Source: Moorella humiferrea (GTDB lineage: Bacteria > Bacillota > DSM-521 > Neomoorellales > Neomoorellaceae). Taken from it: a stretch of 64,000 nt of DNA. Positions 50,600 through 59,250 of the stretch are shown here, piece after piece. The DNA lies in the NCBI RefSeq assembly GCF_039233145.1, contig NZ_CP136419.1, positions 718,001-782,000 on the forward strand, written 5' to 3'. A model generated the notes under the pieces. It had not been told where the DNA came from and ran no database searches. It was given only the letters and a program-made list of their open reading frames with translations. Position 1 is the first letter of the stretch. Each line of letters begins with the position of its first letter. Position numbers and translations under genes: made by a program.

Positions 50600-51566
50600 T
50601 GGCGATTTGCAGCTGGCCAGGAAACTGGTAGATGCGGCAGTAGAAGCGGGGGCAGACGCCGTAAAGTTTCAGACTTTCAAAGCTGAAGAAGTAGTTACCC
50701 CCGGCGCCGAGAGGGCCCAATATCAAAAGGATAACATGCCTGAAAAAGACGAAAGCCAGCTGGAAATGATTAAAAGGCTGGAATTGAGCTACGCCCAATT
50801 TCGGGAGCTTTATGCTTATTGCCGGCAGAAGGGAATTATTTTTCTCTCCTCTCCTTTTGACCAGGAAAGCATTGATTTTCTGGCCGAACTGGGAGTGCCA
50901 TATTTTAAGATCCCTTCGGGAGAAATAACCAACTATCCTTTTTTGCGTCGGATCGCCGGGAAAAAGCGGCCGGTTATCCTTTCCACCGGCATGGCGACCC
51001 TGGGTGAAGTAGAGGGAGCATTACAGGTTTTACGGGAAGCCGGGGCGAAGGACATCACCCTGCTGCATTGCACCACCAATTACCCGGCCCTGCCGGAGGA
51101 GGTAAATTTAAGGGCTATGCTTACCATGAAGCAGGCCTTCGCTCTTCCGGTGGGCTATTCAGATCACACTATGGGTATCGCCGTACCCATAGCGGCAGCG
51201 GCCCTGGGAGCAGAAGTGATTGAGAAGCACTTAACCTTGGATCGCAATCTTCCCGGCCCGGACCATCGCTCCTCTCTGGAGCCGGGAGAATTTAAAGAAA
51301 TGGTCGCGGCCATCCGCCAGGTGGAGAAAAGCTTGGGAGACGGCATCAAACGGCCCGCCCCGGGCGAGCTGGCCGTCATGCCGGCGGCTAGGCGCAGCCT
51401 GGTGGCTACCAGGGACATAGCCGCCGGGGAAATAATCACGGAATCTTGCCTGACCGCCAAAAGGCCGGGGACGGGCATCCCGCCGAATTTCTGGGACGTG
51501 GTGGTGGGCCGGCAGGCCCGCCGGGATATTGCCTCCGGGAGTATTTTAAGCTGGGATATGATTTGA
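50550..51566 (+). CDS. neuB: nonulosonic acid synthase NeuB/LegI
   Basis: ATG 50550 overlaps neuC and lies after GGAGTGGGG; it gives MGNQNVFIIAEAGINHNGDL, the family start. The 338-residue protein has the PEP-aldolase barrel (GADAVKFQTFKAEEV, YFKIPSGEITNYPFLRRIAG, ILSTGMATLGEVEGAL, LLHCTTNYP, GYSDHTMG) and a C-terminal antifreeze-like SAF domain (RRSLVATRDIAAGEIITESC). It condenses PEP with the 6-deoxy-diacylamino-mannose sugar to make legionaminic acid or a derivative. All active-site residues visible are conserved. Confidence 0.93.
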   Translation: MGNQNVFIIAEAGINHNGDLQLARKLVDAAVEAGADAVKFQTFKAEEVVTPGAERAQYQKDNMPEKDESQLEMIKRLELSYAQFRELYAYCRQKGIIFLSSPFDQESIDFLAELGVPYFKIPSGEITNYPFLRRIAGKKRPVILSTGMATLGEVEGALQVLREAGAKDITLLHCTTNYPALPEEVNLRAMLTMKQAFALPVGYSDHTMGIAVPIAAAALGAEVIEKHLTLDRNLPGPDHRSSLEPGEFKEMVAAIRQVEKSLGDGIKRPAPGELAVMPAARRSLVATRDIAAGEIITESCLTAKRPGTGIPPNFWDVVVGRQARRDIASGSILSWDMI

Positions 51567-51584
51567 AAGGACAAGGGATTAACC

Positions 51585-52649
51585 ATGGGCTGGCACGATG
51601 ATAAACTCGGGGAAATCTGGGCCCTGCCCGGGGAGAGCTTGAAGCTGGCCCTGCCGCGGATGGACAGGGCCGGCCTCCAGGTGCTTTTAGTAGGAGATGC
51701 CGAAAGGCATCTTTTCGGCATCATCACCGACGGCGACATTCGCCGGGCACTGTTGCGGGGTGAAAGCCTGGACGTGCCCGTCGAGCAGGTCATGCAGGCG
51801 CAGCCCAAGGTCCTGTCGGCCGGTGTGTCTTTAGATGTGGCGAGAAGGTTGATGTTGAACCATAATATTCGCCATATTCCCCTGGTAAATAATGAACATC
51901 AGGTAGTGGATTTGCTCCTATGGATAGATTTATTTGGGAGCAAGGTGGAGGCGAGGCCCGAACCGGTGGTTATTATGGCTGGCGGCAAAGGTACCCGGCT
52001 GGACCCTTTTACCAAGATTTTACCCAAACCGATGATCCCCCTTGGCGATAAACCAATAGTAGAAGTTTTAATGGATAGATTTTATGACCACGGATTTTCG
52101 CAGTTTATTCTTTCAGTGGGCTATAAAGCTGAAGTAGTAAAGTTATATTTTAACGATAGCAACGGCCGGCCGTACAAAGTAAGCTTTGTCCAGGAAGATG
52201 AACCCCTGGGTACCGCCGGCGCCCTGGGGCTCCTGCGGCAGCAGCTGCAGAGAACCTTCCTGGTGACCAACTGCGACGTCATCATTGAGATGAATTACGG
52301 GGAATTGCTGCGTTACCATCATGAGAAAGGGAATGCCCTGACTATAGTGGGAGCCCTGCGGGATTTTACCATTCCATACGGCGTTTTGCGTACCGAGGCC
52401 GGGGAATTTCACCAGATAGAAGAGAAGCCTAGTTTTCATTTTCTGGTCAACATCGGCCTGTATGTGCTGGAACCCGAGGTTTTAGAGGGCCTTGAGAATG
52501 GATCTTTTATCCATATGACGGATTTGATTATGGCCGCTAAGGATAAAGGCCTGCGGGTGGGGGTATACCCCCACCATGGTCGCTGGTTCGACATCGGCCA
52601 GTGGGACGAGTACCGCCAGACTCTGCGGGCCTTTGAAGGCCTGGTATAA
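51585..52649 (+). CDS. ptmE: CBS-domain nucleotidyltransferase (PtmE-like)
   Basis: The 354-residue protein begins with a pair of CBS modules (VLLVGDAERHLFGIITDGDI, NHNIRHIPLVNNEHQVVDLL), then an NTP_transferase domain: VVIMAGGKGTRLDPFTKILP, KPMIPLGDKPIVEVLMDR, VTNCDVIIEMNYGELLRY and FDIGQWDEYRQTLRAF. This CBS plus sugar-1-phosphate nucleotidyltransferase combination is that of PtmE, glucosamine-1-phosphate guanylyltransferase in the GDP-sugar legionaminic acid route of Campylobacter. That would make the LegB substrate GDP-linked. The activated nucleotide is inferred from the family. Confidence 0.82.
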   Translation: MGWHDDKLGEIWALPGESLKLALPRMDRAGLQVLLVGDAERHLFGIITDGDIRRALLRGESLDVPVEQVMQAQPKVLSAGVSLDVARRLMLNHNIRHIPLVNNEHQVVDLLLWIDLFGSKVEARPEPVVIMAGGKGTRLDPFTKILPKPMIPLGDKPIVEVLMDRFYDHGFSQFILSVGYKAEVVKLYFNDSNGRPYKVSFVQEDEPLGTAGALGLLRQQLQRTFLVTNCDVIIEMNYGELLRYHHEKGNALTIVGALRDFTIPYGVLRTEAGEFHQIEEKPSFHFLVNIGLYVLEPEVLEGLENGSFIHMTDLIMAAKDKGLRVGVYPHHGRWFDIGQWDEYRQTLRAFEGLV

Positions 52650-52680
52650 GATAACTGCCGTTCGCCATTGCGAATCGACC

Positions 52681-52706
52681 GGCCAATGTTTCTGAAAACA
52701 TTGGCC
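52681..52706 (+). terminator. hairpin between ptmE-like and neuA genes
   Basis: Perfect 11-base arms GGCCAATGTTT and AAACATTGGCC with loop CTGA, but no T tract. It may be a weak terminator or attenuator in the 217-base gap, otherwise empty. Confidence 0.45.
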
Positions 52707-52866
52707 AGATCAAGTTCTAATTGCCGCAGTGAATACGGGAGTCATTGAGTTCAGCCGGTATCCCGAGACAGTTCCAATTTGCAATTAAGTTCTCTCTCAT
52801 GAGTGAAGACAGCCAGGTTCGAGGTCGTTTAGGCATCCGTGTGCGCAAGCGAAAGGGGAGAAACTG

Positions 52867-53565
52867 TTGTATCAAGGTAAAACCATCCTCGGTTTTATCC
52901 CCGCCCGGGCCGGGTCTAAAGGCGTGCCGGGGAAAAACATCAGGCCCCTGGCGGGGAAACCTTTGATCGTCCACACCATCGAGACCGCCAGGGCAAGCGG
53001 TGTTTTCGACTGCCTGCTGGTATCGACTGACGGCGAAGAGATCGCCAGGATAGCCAGGGAAGCCGGGGCGGAAGTGCCGTTTATGCGCCCGGCGGAACTG
53101 GCCACCGATACGGCTCGCGGAATCGATGCCCTGACCCACGCCATGGCCTGGTGTGAAGAACACGGGAGCCTTTATGATTGGGTAATGGTCTTGCAGCCAA
53201 CCAGCCCGTTACGCTCCGTTGACGATATCCTGGGAGCATGCCGGTTGATGCTGGAACGCGATGCTCAAGCAGTCGTTTCGGTATGCCAGGTTGACCACCA
53301 CCCCTGGTGGTGTAACACTCTTCCCGAAGATTTAAACATGGAAAACTTTATCCGGCCTGAGGCTTTGAATTTAAACCGGCAGGAATTGCCTGTCTTTTAT
53401 CGCTTGAATGGGGCGATATATATGGGCGAATGGGAATTTTTTAAAAAGGGAAGCTCCTTTTATGGCCCGCGTACTTATGCTTATATTATGCCATGGGTGC
53501 GGTCAGTAGATATAGATAGTGAAATTGATTTTACCCTTGCAGAAATATTACTAAAGGGCAGTTAA
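52867..53565 (+). CDS. neuA: CMP-nonulosonic acid cytidylyltransferase NeuA/LegF
   Basis: TTG 52867 follows AGGGGAG. The 232-residue protein begins ILGFIPARAGSKGVPGKNIR, the CTP-binding loop of CMP-sugar synthetases, then LVSTDGEEIARIAREAGAEV, LQPTSPLRSVDDILGACRLM and the metal-binding DIDSEIDF near the end. It charges the nonulosonic acid as CMP-sugar, the donor for the Maf glycosyltransferase. It is the last gene of the pathway and is followed by remnants up to the flagellin gene. Confidence 0.9.
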   Translation: MYQGKTILGFIPARAGSKGVPGKNIRPLAGKPLIVHTIETARASGVFDCLLVSTDGEEIARIAREAGAEVPFMRPAELATDTARGIDALTHAMAWCEEHGSLYDWVMVLQPTSPLRSVDDILGACRLMLERDAQAVVSVCQVDHHPWWCNTLPEDLNMENFIRPEALNLNRQELPVFYRLNGAIYMGEWEFFKKGSSFYGPRTYAYIMPWVRSVDIDSEIDFTLAEILLKGS

Positions 53566-53682
53566 TATAATTCACTTTTTTTATGTTTTATTCCAACAGT
53601 AGCTTTATATTTTGAGGTAACAATTTAGAAAACATCGTTTCTATTAAGACCGTATGCGCAGGCAATACGGGGTGATTTATAA
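53566..53682. other. intergenic, AT-rich
   Basis: No coding frame. A small hairpin CCGTAT...ATACGG (about 53650-53670) is the only structure noticed. Confidence 0.4.
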
Positions 53683-53945
53683 TGGACCCAGGATTTTAGA
53701 CACGAAAAATGGGGGTCCTAAGCGTCAACATGGGTACTAGGAAACATTATCCAGCCGAGCTTAAGGCTAAAATCGTACTGGAAATTTTCAAGGAAGAAAA
53801 ATCCATCGCCCAAATCGCCTCCGAATATGGTATCCACCCCTCTGTCCTAAACCGGTGGAGAAATACGGCAGTAGAGAAACTGCCTTCCCTCTTCATCGAT
53901 GAAACGAAAAATCTGGAGAACATGAAATCCGAATACGAGAAAAAA
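53683..53945 (+). mobile_element. IS3-family element remnant (orfA only)
   Basis: Begins TGGACCCAGGATTTTAGACA, a typical IS3-type end, and encodes an OrfA (53709-53963 as open frame): RKHYPAELKAKIVLEIFKEE, IAQIASEYGIHPSVLNRWRN, ENMKSEYEKKS. The sequence ends about 53945 and orfB and the right end are absent. A different subgroup from the IS at 21323. Confidence 0.8.
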
Positions 53946-53960
53946 TCCAAATATATTTTA

Positions 53961-54121
53961 TAATACATACAGCGGATTATATTGGAGAAGCATTTATTGT
54001 CTTTGAACCATGGTTCTTAGGACGTGGGTCGATGATGTGTGGGAGCTGGAATCCGTACAAACTAGAAGAAGCAACTAATCATTTTCTGGATATGTTAAAC
54101 TATATTTTAACCGAAAAGTAG
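53961..54121 (+). pseudogene. C-terminal remnant of an unrecognised protein
   Basis: An open frame without start: TADYIGEAFIVFEPWFLGRG, SMMCGSWNPYKLEEATNHFL, DMLNYILTEK, TAG at about 54119-54121. It has convincing composition and a natural C-terminal helix, so it is the end of a real gene truncated by the IS3 remnant. Family unknown. It may have belonged to the glycosylation locus. Confidence 0.5.
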
Positions 54122-54386
54122 CTATAGTTGATGAGCAAGCGGCAATTAATTAACGGTCTGGGCGCTTTAAGGGTAGGATAAACTATTTTAAATTTTACAT
54201 GGACATCTGAGTGAACACCTAAAACTCTAATAAGGAACTAAATAATTTTGTCCGATTGACGATATTAAAAGATGCGAGAACGGAAGTCATGAAAGATCCT
54301 TTTTAGGGGGTGGTGGGTGACCTAAAGCAAAAGGACACTTATTATTAGAGCATTTTTTGTTGTGGATCCAGAAGTTATTGCTGAAC
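54122..54386. other. non-coding stretch before flagellin
   Basis: AT-rich, no ribosome-site-backed frame. It contains only the flagellin promoter at its end. Confidence 0.5.
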
Positions 54387-54413
54387 TAAAGTTTACGGCA
54401 GGGAAGCCGAACC
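54387..54413 (+). promoter_or_regulatory. sigma-28 promoter of the flagellin gene
   Basis: TAAA (54387-54390), 15 bases, GCCGAACC (54406-54413): matches TAAA and GCCGA, not the final TAT. The AAGGAGG ribosome site at 54421-54427 lies almost at the predicted transcript start. Confidence 0.7.
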
Positions 54414-54437
54414 AAAAATCAAGGAGGATGAAGCAGG

Positions 54438-55391
54438 TTGATTATCAATCACAACGTTTTTGCCCTCAACGCTTATCGCAATTTAACGGTCACGAATAGT
54501 AACATGGCTAAAGCTATGGAAAAACTGTCTTCGGGCCTGCGGATCAACCGGGCCGCCGATGATGCTGCTGGTCTGGCCATCAGCGAAAAGATGCGCGGTC
54601 AGATCCGGGGTTTAAATCAGGCGGTGCGCAATGCCCAGGACGGCATCTCTATGATCCAGACGGCTGAAGGTGCGTTAAATGAAACCCACGCCATTTTACA
54701 GAGGATGCGAGAGCTGGCGGCTCAGGCGGCAAATGATACTTTAACCGCTGATGATCGCACGCAGATCCAAAAGGAGATCAATCAGCTGACAGAAGAAATC
54801 GACCGCATCGGCCGGACAACGGAGTTTAACACCCAGGCTTTGTTGGACGGGAGCTTTACTGGTAAAAAGATTCAAATTGGTGCCAATCCCAATCAAGATC
54901 TTACAGTTGATATTAACAGTATGAGAGCAGCAAAAGTATCAGGTACTACCGTAACAGCAGGCGGCTTGGACGTTGTCCAAAATAAAGGCGTAAAAGTAAG
55001 CGGTACTGTGGTAACATCTGCTACAGGAAACTCAGCAGTTAATTATATTAAACTTATAAATGCTAATGGTACTGCCGTAACCGCCTATGCAGTCAGCGTA
55101 ATGACCAACTCCGCTGCCAATGCGGCAATAAAAATTTTCCAAGATGCAATTGATAAGGTTTCAACCGAGCGCTCCAAGCTTGGCGCCATTCAGAACCGCC
55201 TGGAGCATACTATTGCCAATCTGAGTGTTGCTTCAGAAAACCTGACGGCAGCCGAATCCCGTATCAGGGATGTCGATATGGCCCAGGAAATGATGAACTT
55301 TACCAGGAGCCAGATCTTAAGCCAGGCAGGCACGGCTATGCTCGCCCAATCGAATCAGATCCCGGCGACGGTTTTGCAGTTACTCAGGTAA
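54438..55391 (+). CDS. fliC: flagellin
   Basis: TTG 54438, ten bases after AAGGAGG. The 317-residue protein has conserved D0/D1 ends: MIINHNVFALNAYRNLTVTN, KLSSGLRINRAADDAAGLAI and C-terminal NLTAAESRIRDVDMAQEMMN, ARSQILSQAGTAMLAQ-like end. The middle is short (~90 residues), Thr/Ser/Val-rich (VSGTTVTAGGLDVVQNKGVK), the likely surface for glycosylation. It forms the filament. The nonulosonate cluster upstream and the Maf enzyme downstream suggest modification of Ser/Thr residues. A terminator follows. Confidence 0.95.
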   Translation: MIINHNVFALNAYRNLTVTNSNMAKAMEKLSSGLRINRAADDAAGLAISEKMRGQIRGLNQAVRNAQDGISMIQTAEGALNETHAILQRMRELAAQAANDTLTADDRTQIQKEINQLTEEIDRIGRTTEFNTQALLDGSFTGKKIQIGANPNQDLTVDINSMRAAKVSGTTVTAGGLDVVQNKGVKVSGTVVTSATGNSAVNYIKLINANGTAVTAYAVSVMTNSAANAAIKIFQDAIDKVSTERSKLGAIQNRLEHTIANLSVASENLTAAESRIRDVDMAQEMMNFTRSQILSQAGTAMLAQSNQIPATVLQLLR

Positions 55392-55405
55392 ATATATTTC
55401 ACCTC

Positions 55406-55430
55406 GGCCGGCCGGCAAATCCGGCCGGCC
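55406..55430 (+). terminator. GC-rich terminator after flagellin
   Basis: GGCCGGCCGG-CAAAT-CCGGCCGGCC, a perfect 10-base stem, followed by CTGCAATTTT. It limits read-through into the Maf gene. Confidence 0.8.
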
Positions 55431-55453
55431 CTGCAATTTTAATGGTGGTGTAG

Positions 55454-57229
55454 ATGATAGCAGGAGAAAATTCAACCTTTGAAATAATTATGGCTAAAAA
55501 CGGTTTGATCACCCTGAAATATCATGGCGACCGGGAAGTTTTTTTACATAGCAGTTTTGACCCGGAAATGGAAGGCAGGAGGTGGGCCGAAGGGGTAGAC
55601 TGTCAACCAGATGATACAGTTATTGTTTTAGGTATAGGCCTGGGCTACCATATAAAGGCTTTGGCCAGGAGGTTGACTTCAGGCAAAATTATTGCCATCG
55701 AACCCCATGAGGAACTAATCGCCAGTTGCAGTAACTACTGGGTATTTAAAGACCTTATTACCAAAAACAAAGTTATTATTTTGTCAAGCGAACAGCCCTC
55801 AAAGAATTTTTTGGCCGGACTTGTTGATCCCTTTCACCTTGAGAAGGTAAAAATCGCGGAATATCATCCCTTACGGTATTATTTCTCGAGGGAATTTATC
55901 GATATCCTCAGGGAAATTAATAACTCTTTATCTCATCTATTTGTTTCGGCTAATACCGTTCTTTACTTCTCTCGCACCTGGACCCAGAACTTTTTTGCTA
56001 ATCTAGATAAAATCTTAACGGCTGTTCCGGCCGATTTATTCAAAGATGTTTTTCCGAACAGACCGGGGATTATTGTTTCGGCAGGCCCCTCACTAAATAA
56101 AAATATTCATTTATTAAAAAAAGCTAAAGGTAAAGCCGTAATCATCGTCGTTGGCACGGCCCTCAGGCCTGTAACGGCTATAGATGTAAAACCAGATATA
56201 GCTGTCTCACTGGACGGAAGCGAGGCTAATTACCGTCATTTTCAGGAATTGAGCATTTCCGGTTTTCCTTTGTTATTTGACGCCATCATTTATCCCCAGA
56301 TTTTAAGGGAGCATCAGGGACCCCTTATAGGCAGCGTTTTTTATGATACTTTCAGCCGCTGGCTGATTAACTCTGGCCTACAGGTCCCGGGACAAATTAG
56401 TATAGGCCCTTCCGTAGCCAATATGGCCTTTGATTTTGCCGTGAAATTAGGCCTGGATCCCATTATTTTTATCGGCCAGGATCTGGCCTTTAGTGATGGT
56501 CACACCCATGCCAGGGGGACAGTTTACGAAAAAAATAAACCGACAGATGATGAAGTTAATCTTCTCGAGATAGAAAGTTTTGACGGGGGCAAGGTGCTGA
56601 CAAGTCGTTCCCTGCATTCCATGCTACTATATCTGGAAACGCAAATTGCCCTGACGGCAAGCGGTAGGAATATAATAAACGCTACGGAAGGTGGGGCTAA
56701 GATAGCTGGTACTAGAGCCATGACCCTGAACGAAGCAATTAATCTTTATTGCAAGGATAAATTTGATCCCGAAGAAAAAATACAGGCGATTTGTTCGGCT
56801 TATAATCCACCTGGACCGGATACACTGGGAAAACTGGTGCAGAAAATAAAGGCAGAAGCAAGTAATTTAGAAAAAGCAACAAAGATAGCCAGAAGTGGTT
56901 TGAGACTGGCTAATAATTTGGAACTGTTACTGAGGGCCAAAGAGCCCCTACAGCATAAGATTAATAAATTACTAAAACGGCTGGACGCTGTTGATAAGGA
57001 GTTGAAAAATTTAAGTGCAGGATTATTACCGGTGGATATGGCTTTCCAACCGGTATGGTTTTACTTGAATAAAGGGGCTTTCGATAAAGAGGCAGAAGAT
57101 CAGCATACTGAGGGTATAAGACTCGCCAAAAAGACCCAGTTCTTATACCATGGTTTGATTGAAAGCATTAACATTGTAAAAGAATCCATGCTTCAGGCGG
57201 CGAAGAATATTGATAAGGGAAGTGAATAA
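55454..57229 (+). CDS. motility accessory factor Maf, flagellin glycosyltransferase (DUF115)
   Basis: The 591-residue protein has the Maf/6-hydroxymethylpterin pyrophosphokinase-like core (PF01973): GIIVSAGPSLNKNIHLLKKA, IIVVGTALRPVTAIDVKPDI, AVSLDGSEANYRHFQELS, FIGQDLAFSDGHTHARGT. The N-terminus (EIIMAKNGLITLKYHGDRE) and C-terminal helical region are family-typical. Maf proteins transfer pseudaminic, legionaminic or similar acids from CMP-sugars onto flagellin Ser/Thr residues. It lies directly downstream of the flagellin gene, consistent with that role. The next gene overlaps by none but begins two bases later. Confidence 0.88.
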   Translation: MIAGENSTFEIIMAKNGLITLKYHGDREVFLHSSFDPEMEGRRWAEGVDCQPDDTVIVLGIGLGYHIKALARRLTSGKIIAIEPHEELIASCSNYWVFKDLITKNKVIILSSEQPSKNFLAGLVDPFHLEKVKIAEYHPLRYYFSREFIDILREINNSLSHLFVSANTVLYFSRTWTQNFFANLDKILTAVPADLFKDVFPNRPGIIVSAGPSLNKNIHLLKKAKGKAVIIVVGTALRPVTAIDVKPDIAVSLDGSEANYRHFQELSISGFPLLFDAIIYPQILREHQGPLIGSVFYDTFSRWLINSGLQVPGQISIGPSVANMAFDFAVKLGLDPIIFIGQDLAFSDGHTHARGTVYEKNKPTDDEVNLLEIESFDGGKVLTSRSLHSMLLYLETQIALTASGRNIINATEGGAKIAGTRAMTLNEAINLYCKDKFDPEEKIQAICSAYNPPGPDTLGKLVQKIKAEASNLEKATKIARSGLRLANNLELLLRAKEPLQHKINKLLKRLDAVDKELKNLSAGLLPVDMAFQPVWFYLNKGAFDKEAEDQHTEGIRLAKKTQFLYHGLIESINIVKESMLQAAKNIDKGSE

Positions 57230-57230
57230 A

Positions 57231-57770
57231 TTGCTGTTATATATTGATGGTATCCAGTGGGAAGGGGAGGGGGATCCCTTGAAAGGGATTATCGAGAGGG
57301 GCCAGGTTATAAGTAAGGTTAGCATTGACGGTAAAGAGTACAAAGGTTCTTTCGAAGAAGCTTTGAAAGTAAAAGGAGCAGATGAAATTAGAATAGAGAC
57401 TACTTCTCTGGCTCAATTGATGGCCGAAACCCAGGCTACAGTCGAGAACTATTTAATAAAACTAATGGAAGGGATAAAACAGGTTGCTTATTTGTTTCAA
57501 TCCGGGCAGGAGGCAAAGGCATGCAGTCTGTCCGCAGATATAATTACCGGCCTGGATTGGTTAGTTCAGGCGGTAGCTGCAATTAATAATATAAAACAAG
57601 ATTATCTGCCGGGTATAGAAATCCATACTTTTTTAGACAAAACAAAGGAACTTTTAAAGGCCTGGGAAAGCAAGGATTTCATTCTTATTAGCGATCTATT
57701 TGAATATGAATTTTTGCCGTTATTGGAGCGATGGGGAACGTTAATAAAAAGATCGAGTTTGCTCGGATAA
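57231..57770 (+). CDS. unrecognised flagellar-locus protein
   Basis: TTG 57231 starts two bases after the maf stop; the AAGGGA site at 57215 supports it. The ~179-residue protein has a strand-like start (LLYIDGIQWEGEGDPLKGII), then long helices (SLAQLMAETQATVENYLIKL, EGIKQVAYLFQSGQEAKACS, LDWLVQAVAAINNIKQDYL). It ends with an acidic helix (LEYEFLPLLERWGTLI-like). I recognise no family; it is likely helical and cytoplasmic. Its position suggests a chaperone or accessory role in flagellin glycosylation, an inference. Confidence 0.65.
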   Translation: MLLYIDGIQWEGEGDPLKGIIERGQVISKVSIDGKEYKGSFEEALKVKGADEIRIETTSLAQLMAETQATVENYLIKLMEGIKQVAYLFQSGQEAKACSLSADIITGLDWLVQAVAAINNIKQDYLPGIEIHTFLDKTKELLKAWESKDFILISDLFEYEFLPLLERWGTLIKRSSLLG

Positions 57771-57883
57771 TTTTAGATTTTAAGGTAAGGAGTGTTTGGT
57801 AAGTGATTATTCAACACAGGGAGGAGAAGTTGCCGGAAAGCTTTAAAGCGCACTTAACATACGAACAAATATACACCATTTAA

Positions 57884-58289
57884 TCAAGTTTTTCTCAACA
57901 GGTGCACAAAATTAAGAACATGCAATACTGCATTGTATATACGCTCGTCTAAAAGGCGTGTATCCTTTCAGCCGGGCGGCGGCTACGATGTAAGCGGCGT
58001 CGTAAGCGCTTATCTGCTATTTGCGGCTTAAAGAAAAGTTTGTTTCCACCTTTTCTTCGATTTCTACCCACCGGATCTGGAGGGCAGAAATTTCTTTTGC
58101 TATTTCGCTAATCCTGCCACGTCTGGCAGCCACCGAACAGGCGTTGATGAGTTCTATGACCAAGAGACATGGACCGCAGAGGGTGATCCGGCCTATAGCA
58201 TAGTCAAGCATTAATTTTTTGGCCCTGGGGGAAAGCTCATCGGGGAAATAGGCGCAAAGGATGGCGCTAGCGTCTGCTACGATATCCAA
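57884..58289 (-). pseudogene. VapC-type PIN toxin with in-frame TAG and frameshift
   Basis: The open part (58017-58289) reads MDIVADASAILCAYFPDELS, ITLCGPCLLVIELINACS, then stops at TAG after SLSRK. In the same frame the sequence continues QISAYDAAYIVAAARLKGYT (the third PIN Asp motif). After one further base shift it gives LDERIYNAVLHVLN and a stop near 57884. The total, ~135 residues, is normal for VapC. The first Asp, Glu and third Asp motifs are all recognisable, so two separate lesions destroy one former toxin. The antitoxin is intact upstream. Confidence 0.8.
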
Positions 58290-58293
58290 TGTG

Positions 58294-58548
58294 CTACCTC
58301 TTTTCCAATTCTTGAAGAGAGTTTTGATATATTTCTTTCGCCGTTATCCCTGCATACTTCATAACCGCGGAGAGCTCCTGCATAACGAGAAAATTTTTGA
58401 GGCGGCGCAGGCTGGCATACTCCTCATAAGGAAGGAGAGTGGCTACCGATTTGCCTTTTTTCTCCAGAATTACGCTTTCCCAATATTCTATCTGGCGTAT
58501 TATTTCAAGAAATTGTTCTTTAGCCTGGTTAATATTCATGGTTAGCAT
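58294..58548 (-). CDS. Phd/YefM-type antitoxin
   Basis: ATG 58548 has GGAGGTG eight bases upstream. The 84-residue product begins MLTMNINQAKEQFLEIIRQI and continues VILEKKGKSVATLLPYEEYA, the usual Phd/YefM domain (the N-terminal pattern INxxxAKxxFxxxxxxVxxGExVxIxxxGKPVAxLxP). The C-terminal helices (MKYAGITAKEIYQNSL) would bind toxin. The partner VapC five bases downstream is broken, so it is an orphan antitoxin. The family is more often paired with Doc or RelE toxins than PIN, but Phd-VapC pairs exist. Confidence 0.8.
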   Translation of the reverse strand: MLTMNINQAKEQFLEIIRQIEYWESVILEKKGKSVATLLPYEEYASLRRLKNFLVMQELSAVMKYAGITAKEIYQNSLQELEKR

Positions 58549-58660
58549 AATTGGACACCTCCATTAACCATATTATATGACTATTAGAATATTAGAAAAT
58601 GAAATTAACCTATATGGGTCCATTGTACAAGTTCATGGTTGGCGGGATAAATCTCTGGCG

Positions 58661-59230
58661 CTAATCTCCCGGTAAAATATCACGGACGGAGATGTTCATC
58701 CCGGGGAAGGCCACGGGTGCAATGCTATCGTCGCGCCCGTATTCTTTTATCTCTTTATAACTGTTGGAGGATGGCTGTCGATATACAGTTATCTGCTGTG
58801 CTTGGAGATCAATTAGCCATACTTCATTTATACCTGCCCGGGCATAAAGGTTTATTTTTACTTCCCGGTCGTAGGTGACGGAACTGTCGGCCACTTCTAT
58901 TAATAAAAGCACGTCCTCCGGTCGGGGGTGGAAGGTGCCGTAATAGTCATCACGAGGTTTAAGCAACATCAGGTCTGGTTGGGGTTCTGAGTATTCATCA
59001 ATGCGTAATGGGTTCTGGGTATCTACCAAAGCTTTATCTCCTACTAGATTGTTAAAAATCCTGTCCAATCGTCTCACACATGCAGCGTGTTTGACCCCTA
59101 TGGGTACCATCTCTATAATCTCCCCCTCGATCAATTCCACCCGGTCGTCTTCTCCCAGGATGCCTGCATATGCCATCTGGTAATATTCGTCAACGGTAAA
59201 GCGCCGGCGGGTAACCTCAACTGCGGCCAT
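58661..59230 (-). CDS. Uma2-family restriction endonuclease-like protein (DUF820)
   Basis: The 189-residue protein has the Uma2 pattern: RRRFTVDEYYQMAYAGILGE, DDRVELIEGEIIEMVPIG, HAACVRRLDRIFNNLV, the PD-(D/E)XK-like core SEPQPDLMLLKPRDDYYG and VLLLIEVADSSVTYDREVKI (catalytic Asp, Glu-x-Lys-like), and EVWLIDLQAQQITVYR. Members are annotated as putative restriction-like nucleases of unknown role, often near mobile regions in cyanobacteria and thermophilic Firmicutes. It stands alone between two TA modules and is intact. Confidence 0.87.
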   Translation of the reverse strand: MAAVEVTRRRFTVDEYYQMAYAGILGEDDRVELIEGEIIEMVPIGVKHAACVRRLDRIFNNLVGDKALVDTQNPLRIDEYSEPQPDLMLLKPRDDYYGTFHPRPEDVLLLIEVADSSVTYDREVKINLYARAGINEVWLIDLQAQQITVYRQPSSNSYKEIKEYGRDDSIAPVAFPGMNISVRDILPGD

Positions 59231-59250
59231 TATTTAGCCCTCCTTTCTTC

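Noticed and set aside
57803-57883. 26-codon GTG-started frame after the unknown flagellar gene
   Set aside because: Has a ribosome-like AAGGAG, but is tiny, recognises no family and abuts the VapC remnant on the other strand; not supported as a gene.
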